Positions 23,611 through 33,861 of a stretch of 64,000 bases of DNA are shown piece by piece. Below the pieces are notes generated by a model that made no database searches, was not told the DNA's origin, and saw nothing but the letters and a program-made list of their open reading frames with translations. The stretch spans positions 706,303-770,302 of the forward strand of contig BCKL01000007.1 of assembly GCA_001600635.1 (NCBI GenBank), written 5' to 3'. Position 1 is the first letter of the stretch; every line of letters starts with the position of its first letter. Both the position numbers and the translations under genes were made by a program. Origin of the DNA: Leucosporidium creatinivorum (taxonomy: Eukaryota > Basidiomycota > Microbotryomycetes > Leucosporidiales > Leucosporidiaceae).

Positions 23611-25130
23611 CTATGAAACGAGGAGCGCGGCGGCAGCTGCGAAGGCGAAACGAGAAGTTAGCTACCGCCTGAGGCTGCTCGTCCAGGGGGTACAAGCTCA
23701 CCTCGGCTCACATCCAGCTCATTCCGCTGCAGCGCGTTGATGACTGCTTCTCGAGGCTGATCCTGCAACACGTGAAAGGGTCAGCACCGAGACGGCGAGT
23801 TGGGGAAGGAAGCTAGCTCACAGGGAAGATGGCGCTGAGCTCGGCGATTTGTCTGTGAAGCGAGAAGAATCAACTGTAGCTTTATGAGGGGGTTCAGAAG
23901 CTCAACGTACGCTGCTGTTGGAGCGCTCTGAGCGCCGGTGATCCCTTGCGCCCACTGCTGCACGAAACCAGGTGCAGCTGGAGGGGCTTGCGGTACTGAG
24001 GGTGCCGCAGTGTTTGGCGGTGGTACATCAGGAGCTGCCGGTGCTGGTGCTGGTGTAGGAGAAGCCGTCCCGGCCATCGTGGCTGGCCTTCTCGGCGCTG
24101 CCGCGGGTGCTGCTGGAGGTGCTCCAGCCATCCCAGTGGCGCGCATGAAGGCCCCGCTATTGGGAAATGCGACGACGGGATTGCCCATGATCATATCTCG
24201 CTGGGCCGCGGCGATGGGACGACGAGGCATTTGCTCCTCGCCGAGCAGTGGGGTGAACAGGCGAGCGAGGAGGTCGGTCAGGCGCTGGGAGATGCGGTAG
24301 CGGCGGATGGAGAGGAAATTGGAGAGGTAGAGTTGCGAGGTGAGGACGCCGATGAGGGAGACGATGATGGACGCCGGAGGTTGGGAGGAGATAAGCTGAG
24401 AGAGAAGGACAAGTGTCAGGGAGGCTTGACGGAAGGGAAGGAGACATGAAAGAAACGCACCTGCACGGCAAGGACGTAGCCTGCTATCCTGTTGGTAATC
24501 TCCACACCGAAGACCTTCCAGTGAAAGCTGGTCGGGATGAGCCGACGCGACTGAAAGCTGTCGAGCGCCGAGGGGTGGAGATGGTCAGCTTCGGCGAGCT
24601 AGGCAGCTGCTCAATAAGAGAGCGACTCACAAGATGGAGAAGATGACGGCGAACGGGCCTGCAGGGATGGTGTGGAAGCCGAGCCTTGAGCCGAGAATGA
24701 GCGCCACGAGCTCGAGGACGGTCGCCAGGATGGCATTGACAACGAGGAAGCTCTGGGTGGTGTACAGACACGTCAGCTAGAAGCTTCAATGTAGTCCTTC
24801 CGCTGCGAAGAGAGCTCACGGCGAACTTCCTGCTGCCGAAGGAGCGCTCGACGGGGACGCTGGTGTAGAAGAGCAGCAGCACGCCGAGGAAGAGCTCCGA
24901 GCTGTTGGCAAAGACGAGGTGGTGTACTGGTAGCCTCCAGAGTTGATGATCGCGCGTTAGATGTGGTGAGATGGGCACGTTGAAGAGGTACTGCCTCGAG
25001 GCGACGGCAGCGAGAACGGACCAAGAGCAGAGGACGATAATGAGTCCTGTAGAGCAGGAAGGTCAGCCTGAGCGAGTTGTAAATACTACTAGAGCTCACC
25101 TTTGGACACGGGCGCCCCTGCAAAAGTCAT
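23611..25130 (-). CDS. DSC2: DSC E3 ubiquitin ligase complex subunit 2 (rhomboid-like, UBA domain)
   Basis: Exons 25130-25100, 25046-24820, 24752-24631, 24557-24461, 24395-23911, 23852-23822, 23762-23702 and 23636-23611 sum to 359 codons plus stop. The N-terminal half is a rhomboid-pseudoprotease/UBAC2-like membrane domain: LWRLPVHHLVFANSSELFLG, then FYTSVPVERSFGSRKFA, the arrangement typical of derlin/UBAC2 relatives, and FAVIFSILFQSRRLIP. A long Pro/Ala-rich linker (residues about 215-315) leads to a C-terminal UBA/CUE-like helix bundle: IAELSAIFPDQPREAVINAL ending NELDVSRAAAALL. Dsc2 acts in the Golgi/ER Dsc ligase, which supports SREBP processing and membrane protein quality control. The start lies 85 bp from the start of the divergent MTG1 gene. 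Confidence 0.85.
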
Positions 25131-25215
25131 CCCTGACCCGTTGCGAACAGCGAGTTGCGAAGCGGAGGGCAACAGACGGCAGCTCGTTGGCTTCCCGCCT
25201 CGTCTTGCTCGTCGA

Positions 25216-26897
25216 ATGCCGCCTCGTCTACCGATCCCGCCGTTCGTGTTCCCTACGCTACCATCAACATGGTACATCGGTGAGCAGCTCGTACTCGAGC
25301 TCACCTTCGCGCAAGCTCACCACCTTTCTGTGCTCGCTGTTCGACAGGCCATATGTCGCGCGCTATGCGTGAGATGCAGCTTATGATCCAGGCGCAAAAG
25401 GTCGACTTGGTCATAGAAACACGCGACGCTCGCATGCCTCTCACTTCGACAAATCCAGCGTTCGAGCAGCTCCTCAACTCGGCTGGCGGGCGAGGGGCAG
25501 GCATTGCCAAACGTCTGATCGTCTACAACAAGGCAGACCTGGCTCAGGAATGCTTCGAGCAGGTGCGGATGCTCTGGCTGCCTCGTAGCGAAGAAGCGAG
25601 CTCACCTTCTTCCCTCCTCAGCCTCTCGCTCGGGCGTTGAAGAAGCATGGCCAGCAAGATGTCATTTTCACCGACTCGAGGTCGGATGCTGAAGTCAAGC
25701 GACTGCTCAAGACTGCGATCAGTACGCACAAACCTCGTCCGCTCCCTACTCCGAAGCTGACCCTGCCCTCCGTTCGCAGAAATGGCCGACCGAGAGCTCG
25801 ATGGGCCGGAGGATCGCATCTCGATGCTCATTGCAGGTATGCCCAACGTCGGCAAATCGTCCATCCTCAACTCCCTTCGTCGTGTCGGCGTACGGAAAGG
25901 TTCGCCCGACCCATCTCACTGCTCGCCATTGGTCGCTGACCGTTCTCGCGCTACAGGGAAAGCCGCTTCGACCTCGTCGATGCCAGGCCACACTCGCCGT
26001 CTCTCCACCGTCATCAAGATCTCGGAGAAGCCTCCCGTCTACATCTACGATACGCCGGGGATCATGGTGCCCTTCCTCGGACGAGGGACGAAGGGAAACG
26101 AAGCGGCGCTCAAGCTGGCGCTGACGGGAGGGATCAAAGAGTCACTGTTTGAGGGTGACACTGTGTCAGAGTACCTGCTCTGGAGGTTGAGGATGAGGTG
26201 CGAGATGCGCGAGGAGGGATACACTGAGGGTGAGCTGCTGCCGCTTCGGCGTTGAACACTCAAGCTAGTCGCTGACGCTTCACGCACAGAGGACCTCTTC
26301 AAGTCGCTCGCCCTCCCACCCAGCACACCACTTGATTCCCCCTCCCTCTTCCTCGAAGCGCTTGCCAAGCGCCTCTCAGCCATGCGCAAGGGAGGCGAGC
26401 CCGACACCGACTTCGCTGGTCGTTGGCTGATACAGGCGTTCCGCGAGGGCAAGCTCGGTCGATGGACGCTAGATAGTATGGGCAGGGGTGGGGAGGCAGT
26501 GGATGTGCAGGAGGAGTTCGGGCTGGCTGAGGAAGAGGGAAGGCAGCCGAGGGCGGTGGAGTGGAGTTATTTGAGTCGGGACAAGGAGGTCGAGAGCCAC
26601 TCGGCCGAGGTCGCTGCCATTGCCACCGACGACACCAGCCCTCCTCCTACCTCTCCCGCCACCCCTCTCACCACCAACATGAACACCGCCGTCGACGAGG
26701 CCGTCTCAAGCTACCTCGCTGTTCAGTTGGCTCCCACCATCGCCGACCTCTCGGGCCACCAAGCCAAGAAGCAGGAGAAGGCAGACCAGGCTCGCGTTCG
26801 CGACATCAAGCGCAAGTCTCGCGCTGTAGCGTCAGTGAAGGGACCCGGAGGCGGGATTCAGAGCGCGAGGAGGAGGAAGTATCGCCGAGGCGACTGA
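25216..26897 (+). CDS. MTG1: Mitochondrial ribosome-associated GTPase 1
   Basis: Exons 25216-25279, 25348-25562, 25622-25721, 25780-25899, 25957-26229 and 26290-26897 sum to 459 codons plus stop. It is a circularly permuted GTPase of the YlqF/MTG1 family: WYIGHMSRAMREM near the N-terminus, DLVIETRDARMPLTSTNP, VYNKADL (G4), then GMPNVGKSSILNSL (G1 P-loop), PGHTRR (G2) and YDTPGIM (G3). The C-terminal extension (residues about 360-459) is hydrophilic and ends in a basic tail. MTG1 acts at the mitochondrial inner membrane in large-subunit assembly. A longer in-frame start at 25102 would run into the first exon of the divergent DSC2 gene, so 25216 is preferred, but the mitochondrial targeting region is then very short. 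Confidence 0.9.
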
Positions 26898-27027
26898 GGT
26901 GGGGGTCGGATTCGCATTAGATCGCATGTCCTCTCCGTCTTTCCATTTTGTTGTAGCTTTATAGGGTAGTGTACAAACACACAAGCACACTTCTTTGCAC
27001 TCCTCGCCCTCGCCTCGAGACCAACCA

Positions 27028-28212
27028 CTACTCGTCGTCCACGAAATCGGCGAGCAGCTGCTTCTTTTGTGCCGCAACGATGAGCTTCTCCATCTGCTCC
27101 ACCGTCAACAGCGTTGGTGGCCTCAGGTCCTCCGCCTTGAGCACGCTCAAGAAGCCGTTGCCATTCTGCGCTGCTGCCTCGGCGTCCAACTTGGCCTTCT
27201 TTGCCGCCTTGGTCGCTGCCGCTGTCGCTTTCCGCTTGCCGTCGGCCGTGGGAACGTCGGAGGATGTTGTAGAAGAAGCGGATGGGTCGTCGAGGGAGAT
27301 GAAGGCGGCGGTGGGGAGCGAGGGAGGAGGGTCGGGGAGGGAAATGTTGCTGTCGCGGAGGTTCTCGAGGGCGTCTTCCCATGCTGTTAGGTAAGCAGGG
27401 GTTAGCGAGAGATCGAGGGGATAAGGCGAACAAGCAAACGCACCTTCAGCCTCCGCCTCCTGCTCGTACTTGATCAAATCGCCATCCTTCTCATCCTCGT
27501 CGCCGTAGTAGGCCGGACCCTGATTGCTGAAGGCGTCGTGGCGCTGATGCTTGTAGGTCTCGGCCTCGGCACTCTCGGCAGCTGTGGTAGAACCAAGTCA
27601 GTCAGCTCCGAGAGCGAGCTGAAGGGAGCGGAGACGGCTCACCATTCGATGCGAACAGCTCTTTGACTCCCGGCAGCTCCTTGGCGCGACCGAAGTACCT
27701 GGAGAGGGAGATCATAGTCAGTATGATAGCTCGGTGCTGCTCGTGGACCGCTGAGTTCACTTGTAGCCTCGCATGCCGGGCACTTCCCTCCCCTCGCCGT
27801 CCGTCATCTTGCCCGCCGCGCGCTTGTAGTTGGCTCCTCCCAGCGAGATGATCTGGTTCTCCCAGTGGTGCTTCTCCCTCAGCAGCTTGTTGATCTCGTC
27901 GTTGATGTCGCGAACCTCGTAATCCGTAAGGTGGTCTGAAGGGAGGGGCAAACACAACAGCGAGAGCTGGTCAGTTCATGTAGCCTGTTGGCTGGGAAAA
28001 ATGGGAGCAGACGTACCATCCTGAATCTTGGAGACCTTCCTGCTGACCTCGCGCAAGATCTCTCCACGCCAACGCTCGCACTGGCGCAAGTCCTTGCAGC
28101 TCGAAGCGACTCGAGGGCGACGGTCTGACCTGCCCGAGAGGCCCAACTCGGCTGCCTGAGCCTCGCGGAAACGGAACAGCATCGACTGCGACTTCTCCTC
28201 ATTACGAGCCAT
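27028..28212 (-). CDS. ISY1: Pre-mRNA-splicing factor ISY1
   Basis: The model has at least five exons from ATG at 28212 to TAG at 27028. The N-terminus MARNEEKSQSMLFRFREAQA is the Isy1 signature. It is followed by CERWRGEILREVSRKVSKIQ, YEVRDINDEINKLLREKHHW and IISLGGANYKR, all diagnostic, then a variable acidic C-terminal half with a Lys/Ala helix (KRKATAAATKAAKKAKL) and VEQMEKLIVAAQKKQLLADF at the end. Isy1 belongs to the NTC/Prp19-related spliceosome and influences fidelity around the first step. It is convergent with MTG1, with 130 bp between the stops. Confidence 0.93.
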
Positions 28213-29474
28213 CTTGACGAGAAGCGAGAGCGAAGACGAGGGGGAGTTGGAGGGGCAGGCGAGAGTTGAAGTGCTGGAGACGAGAGTGTGGGCTGGGCTG
28301 TAGCCGAGTAGCTCTGGTACGGTTGCGCTGGTGCTGTCCTACAGACGAGCGAGTTGTGACAGTGACGAGGAGTTGGTGGGAGCGCAAGCTTGCTTAAGCC
28401 TGGACGCGCTGAGTCGTCGCCCCTTGACCTCCGTTGAATCTCGTTGAATCGCTCGACTTGACTCGCTCAGCTTGACAGGATCTTGAGGCATATCAGTGCA
28501 CTGCAATATCGCCTGCAGAACTCAGTCGCGCTGCTCGCTTGCCTCGAAGGGCTGCTCGACGTGCTCAGACTCCGCTGCTGCTTGAATCGTTTCTCCCTCT
28601 CCTCTGCACCGATTTATCGGAAGGCAGAGCTCGAGAGGCCGGAAGAGCTCGGTTTAGGGGTTGGAGCAAAGGCTGCAGGATCCTTCGAGCGGGTAGCGGA
28701 CTCGACTGCTCGGCGCCGGCGGGGATGACTCTCTTCGAGCCCAGAGGGAGCAGGTCTCGCATTCAGCTCCTGTGAGGAATGTGTGGGGGGTCAGGATACC
28801 CACGGAGCAACGCCTGAGCTCTCGGTTGGTCCTAAAGCTGGCAATGAAAGTGCCGCTTCGACCCCGAATCGTTTGCCGAAGCACCGGTGGTTTGCTTTCG
28901 ATGGGGGCAAGGCTCGAGGATCGCACGGGGCGACATATCTCGAATATCTACGATGGAGATAAGTACTCGCCCATCGACTGCTTCCATCTGCTCGGCAACA
29001 CGAAGCAGAGCGAGGTCCTCGACCTTCGGCGTTCGATCACTCCCCGCTGCCCCTTCCCTTCCTTCTGTCGTGTGAAGTCGAGCGGACCAAGCGAGCGACT
29101 CTTCCATGATACGGCCCAGCACTGCTGCACCGCCTGCTGTAGCTATAAGCTTGGCCTTCTTCAGCCGCTGCTCCTCCCCTCGGCGCTCCCTCTTCCTTCT
29201 CTCCTCGCCTACACCGCCACTAGTCAGCTGAGGAGCGCTACAGCAATCAATTGAGGCGCACAAAGACGGTTATGGACTTCGTGGATCCCTGCTTCCCGTG
29301 AGCTTGGCAGCTCCCTACAGCCTCGACGATGTCTCAGGCAAGCTCTCGATTGAGTGGAAGCCTCAGGGGCACCGCTGGTGATCGTCTACAGCGTCTTTTC
29401 CTCTCGCCTTCTCTCTCTTCCTCTTGACTCTCACTCGTATCCTCACACGCCGACTAGCCCAGCACTCAACAGCC
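28213..29474. promoter_or_regulatory. Divergent intergenic region (1.26 kb)
   Basis: It holds the promoters of ISY1 (minus) and the secreted cysteine-rich gene (plus). A few open frames on both strands have arginine- and serine-rich shadow-like translations and no splice support. A C/T-rich tract with CTCTCTTCCTCTTG words precedes the plus-strand ATG at 29475. Confidence 0.4.
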
Positions 29475-30588
29475 ATGCTCATTCCCATCTCGGCGCTCCT
29501 GCTCGGCGCTCTCTCCTTCGCTTCCACCTCCCTCGCGCAGACCGTCTCGCTCCCCACCACCCCCACCGGTGGCTGTACGTTACCTCTTCATTCTTGACTG
29601 TCACTATCACCCACTGACCTCTCGCCTCGCTACCCCACCTCTTTCACTGCTTCCACCTCACAGCCCTCGGCTTCTTCTACCAAACCCGAGACTTCTGCGC
29701 TCGCGCCGCCCCGGGCACCGTCCTCGGCCTCACGACCAACGGTAGCGGCGAGCCCTCCTGCGGCTGCATCGACCCTGGGACCGGCACCGAATGCTCCAGT
29801 CAGAACGTCGCCGACGCCGGGCAGACGATCTGCCTCGTTGCTTCTACGTATAATTCGGGCGGTAGCAAGCTGAGCAGGACTGCTAAGTGCGGGACTTGTG
29901 ATCGTAGGGCTGGAAGTCCGGGTGCGAGGTCGATTCAGTGAGTCGGTGTGGCATCTCGGCGATAGTTCGACCGGCTAACGCTCGTCGTCGGCGCAGTTGC
30001 CAGGACCTCTTCACCCTCGGCGAGACGATCACCTCGGGTACCTGTCGCCAGGTCAGCTTCTTTCTCCCTCTTCTCTGCCTTGCGACGAGTAGCTGACCCT
30101 CCCGAATGGCAACACAGGGCGAATCGCTCTACCAAACGAGCACGACAGGCAACTACGGCATCTGCTCCTGCTACTCCTCAGCCTCCGCCGCTGGTTCCGG
30201 CGCTAAACTCTGCCCTCGACCCAAGGCCAACGGCTCCGAAGCCTTCTGCCGCCGCATGTGAGCTTTCTTGCCTTCGCCGAGCCTTTCGCCAAACTCGGGC
30301 TGACCTGTCTTCTCTTCTCTTCTCCCCGCCCTCAGTGTCGAGCAATTCACCAACGGCGGCAAAGTCATCGCCTACAACGGCGCGGCGATGGGATGCCACA
30401 TGCGCTGCAACAGTGGGTTCCATGAGAGTCCGGCTGAGAAGCCGATTACTTGCTGCAAGGCGGTGAGTGCTTCCGATGCTCGCTCGACTCGAGGATTCGG
30501 TACTGATGCTATTGTCTCACTCGCCGTGCAGGGATTCCGATCCAACTCGTCGGGTGTATGCTCCCAGTCGACCGATGGCAAGCAGTAG
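29475..30588 (+). CDS. Secreted cysteine-rich protein, function unknown
   Basis: Exons 29475-29574, 29664-29937, 29997-30051, 30118-30257, 30336-30462 and 30532-30588 sum to 250 codons plus stop. A classical signal peptide begins MLIPISALLLGALSFAST, with likely cleavage after SLAQ. The mature part has about 18 cysteines in pairs such as CGC, CGTC, CSC, CHMRC and CC, no membrane segment, and one N-glycosylation sequon (NGSG). The sequence FFYQTRDFCARAAPGTVLG starts the mature domain. The even cysteine count and spacing suggest a disulfide-stabilised extracellular protein. It could be a cell-wall protein, enzyme inhibitor or effector-like protein; I do not recognise the family. The last exon adds a short Ser-rich tail. 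Confidence 0.82.
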
Positions 30589-30838
30589 AAGGACGAGGGA
30601 GAGGGAAGATGGAGCGCCGAGCGTCGAGATTGGGTGGGACTGCGGCGGTAAAGACTGTTATACTGTACAATGTAAGGCTATGAGGAATCAATCTGCATCT
30701 CATTCAAACGTTCATCCTCGCCCGAGGAGCTGCAGAGCGAACGTGTGGCTGAATCTCTTCTCGCTCGGCCCTCGCTCTCAACCTCCTCCCGCTCAAGTTT
30801 GTACGCCAATAACCTACAATACAGCTTCCAGCATCGAT

Positions 30839-32222
30839 CTAACCCCTCCTAGCCTTTCCGGCCCTCACTACCGCCTTATCGAAAGTATTCTTCCTCCCCT
30901 TCTTCATGCCTCCGGCGCCCGCCAGTCCCGCCAATCCAGCCGATCCCGCATCCTCGGCGGTCGTGCCATGAGTGCTCGTCTTGGCCTTCTTGGCCTTCAT
31001 CCCCTTCATCTGCTCATACGCCCCACTAGCCCTCTCCCCACCCATATCGCCCAACAGATCATCAAACTCGGCTCCAAATCCACCGAGCCTCCGCTTGCCA
31101 CCTCGTCCAGCTCCCAATCCACCGAACGCGACTTCCTCCTCCTCGTTCCTGCGCTTCTTGGCGTCCTTCTTGGACATGCGCATGCGCGTGAAATTGTCCA
31201 TCTCGTAGTCCTCGACTTGCTTGAGATGACGGGCGGTGCCAGACGAAAGGGAAGGGTCCACCGTGACGGAGAGTCCAGAGGTCGATTCGCCGTAGGGGGT
31301 CGAGCCGGAGAGACCGGCAGACATGTCGCTGATCATGTGCGAGGGGAGGGCGCGCTTGGGCTTCTTGCCTGTTGGGTCGGAGAGGGGAAGGTCAGCTTCG
31401 GCGCTTCTCTACTCGGCGAGGGAAGATTGGGCAGGAGAGTAGGGAACGCACCCTTGGCGGGTCCCTCGGTGTAGGGCATGGCGGCCACTCGTGGAGGGCG
31501 GTAGACGCCCGATTTGGTGGCCGTCTCGTCCTCGTCGTCGTCCGAGCCATTCTCCGAGCCGTGACGGTCCATCATCAGCGCCGAAGGGTTGGGACGGAAG
31601 GCAAGGGGGTCTTTGTATAGAGTAGAGAGGTAGAAGGAAAAGGTCAGCAACTGTTGAGGAGCAAGGGAGGAAGGACAGAAGAACCCACCATTCGCAACGT
31701 CGTCCTCGTCCGCTCCATCAGCCGCCTGATCCGCCTTCCTGACCAACTTCTCAATCTGATACTTCAACTTGCCCTCCAACGGCGAGATCTTCTCGAGTAC
31801 GACCCTGAGCTTGACGAGGGAAGCGACGACCTCTTGGCCCTCGGTCGAGGTGAGGGATTGGGAGGTGAGCTTGAGTTGGAAGAAGGCGAGGAGGTGGTGG
31901 AGGTAGGAGAGGAGCAGTTGGTTCTTCAAGGAGAGGAGTGAGATTCCTGTAGGGTAGGATAGCTCCGAGGTGGACGAGAGGCTGTTGCGAAGGAAATGCG
32001 GGTGGTGAGCGAGAGAAGCGAGAGGAGTAGCTCTGCAGGCTGGTTGAGAGTACTGTAAGCTGATGAAGTACAGACGTACCTCTGTTTCCAACCCTGAACT
32101 CCCTGCCTGACGCCCTTTACGCCATCTTTGATGTCTGCGAGGAGAGACCTGACCGTGTCGATGTCCTGTCGAGGAACAGCGTCCAAGCTAGGGGAAGGGG
32201 AGCGGGATGCGCTACTGGACAT
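30839..32222 (-). CDS. LCP5: Sas10/Utp3/C1D family protein (Lcp5/neuroguidin-like)
   Basis: Exons 32222-32080, 31981-31689, 31610-31452 and 31368-30839 sum to 374 codons plus stop. The Sas10/Utp3/C1D domain is seen in GISLLSLKNQLLLSYLHHLL and LVKLRVVLEKISPLEGKLKY followed by QIEKLVRKAD. The middle reads DPLAFRPNPSALM then GVYRPPRVAAMPY, the hallmark of Lcp5/neuroguidin proteins. The C-terminus has MRMSKKDAKKRRNEEEE, GGLGAGRGGKR and FDDLLGD, and a final basic tail. Yeast Lcp5 is in the small-subunit processome. A longer in-frame start at 32339 is possible, but the leader is not conserved-looking. It is convergent with the secreted-protein gene. Confidence 0.87.
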
Positions 32223-32576
32223 GGCTTGCTGCTGAGGCTGATGTCCTACAGAAACGAGAGTCGAAGTGAGGCAGACGAGTAGAGTACTGAAGGGAGAGAG
32301 GCGTCTCGGGGCAAAAGTTGGAGGGAAGGGGAGACGCACTCTTGGCTTTCTGCACTTTACTACTCGGCTACAAATCTCTCGTTAAATAGACTCGTAAGGC
32401 TGATATAGCTGGCCTACTGCTCGTTACTGCTCGCTAACCGCGTTCTGTTGCCCTTTAGTTGTTCCCTTCCGACCTTCTCCTCGTCTCGTCTCGTCTCCTC
32501 GTCGCTCGTCTCGCTACTCTTGAGCGGCTTCAACTCTACTCGCATCTCCAGGTAGCACACTCTACTACATTTCATC

Positions 32577-33394
32577 AGTAAGCTCCTCTTCACCTACAGC
32601 TTAGAGCTACACAGCTAACGCGCTCCCTCGTCTTTCTCGCGCGCTCCCTCACCTCTTCAGTGGTCAACTTGCTTGGAGCTACCTTGCCCGACCGCAAACT
32701 CGTAAAGGTGATTTAATCTCAAGCTGCAGCTCATTCGACTCCCCCAGCTAACCCGCTCTCTGCTACTACAGATTGCGCTACTCGCTTTCCACGGCATCAA
32801 CCACCACACCTCTGCGCGCATCATGGCCCGCCTCCAATTCCACGACCAACTGCGCGTGGCCGACCTGTCTGAACCCCAACTCAACAGCCTCTCCGCCTTG
32901 CTCTCCGCCCCCGCCGCCGCTCCCCGTCCATCCACCCCTCTGCGCCCCTTCTCCCTCTCCTCCTCGCCTTCCTCCTCCTCCGCCGAGCTCACCGCCCGCG
33001 ACCCCCCACCTCCTCAAGCAGACCCCATCACCTCCCTCATCATCGAAGAGGACCTCCGCCGGCAGATGCGCGCCGATATTGCTCATCATCGGACGATTGG
33101 AAACTTGACGGGAAGGCAGCATGCCATGGGACTGCCGGTCAGGGGGCAGAGGAATAAGACGAATGGAAGGACGGCCAAGAGGTTGAATAGGATTGAGAGG
33201 AGGAACTTTGGGACCATGGTTGGTGGGGGAGCTGGGTGAGTTCTTGGAAGAAGGGCTCGGCGATGATTGAGGATGTGGATGGACCGAAGCTGACCAGTCT
33301 TCTCCGCTACCGCAGATCATCATTCGCTGGCTCGAAGGTGCTCGGAGAGCTGAGGACATTGCACGCTTCCCAGGGAAGGCCATCGCTGTGGTAG
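32577..33394 (+). CDS. SWS2: Mitochondrial small-subunit ribosomal protein uS13m (Sws2 type), start codon split by an intron
   Basis: Coding exons: 32577 (only the A of ATG), 32661-32707, 32772-33235 and 33316-33394, 196 codons plus stop. The join makes MVNLLGATLPDRKLVKIALL, then HGINHHTSARIMARLQFHDQ, the S13 N-terminus. DIAHHRTIGNLTGRQHAMGL followed by PVRGQRNKTNGRTAKRLNRI is the conserved tRNA-contacting C-terminal core. Between them is a Pro/Ser-rich insertion of about 45 residues (ALLSAPAAAPRPSTPL...). If the last intron (33236-33315, GTGAGT donor, CTGAC branch, CGCAG acceptor) is not removed, translation stops at 33239 after GGGAG. Splicing adds 26 residues ending PSLW, reminiscent of the NPSLW end of yeast Sws2. 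Confidence 0.88.
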
Positions 33395-33861
33395 AAGTCG
33401 AGCAGGGGAGGAGGAAACTATCCGAAATTCGAAGCTCGCCTTCGCTATCACTGCTGGGGAGAGCGGGCCAACTGTAGCACTGCTGTGCTTGATGCTCGTC
33501 GCGAGGGGTGTTCTCCATGCGCGGACGGCTTTACAGAGCAAGTCAGAGGGATCAGGCTTCCCTCCGAGCTTTCGCCGAGCCAGAGGGGTTCGAACTGACC
33601 CTCACCTCTGCGCCGGTCCTCGCAAAGATGCGCAGGACCTCTGTGCCATTTTACACCGGTCTGCAGCCGGCAGCCAAGCTCCCTAAAGACGACGCCGGCT
33701 GTATGCGACCGGTCCACTTGTGCTGAGCGCGAGCGCCGGCGCGGCGCCCTCTTCGAGCTGCTCCAGCTGTCTCTTTCCCTCTAGCTTCGCTTCTGCACGG
33801 CCTCAGAGCAGCTCAATCGCACCCAAGCTACAGCGCAGCACCCCCGCCACTTTGATACGCC
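33395..33861. other. Tandem intergenic region, no gene seen
   Basis: This 467-bp stretch lies between uS13m and the oxidoreductase gene at 33862. Short open frames have no support. A CT-rich stretch and a CTACAGC word lie about 40 bp before the downstream ATG. Confidence 0.45.

Noticed and set aside
25102-25215. Longer MTG1 start at 25102
   Set aside because: It would overlap the first coding exon of the divergent DSC2 gene and adds no conserved sequence; kept only as a possibility because the shorter form has a weak mitochondrial leader.
33580-33620. GGTTCGAAC resembling a tRNA B box
   Set aside because: No matching A box, acceptor stem or anticodon arm at the right spacing.
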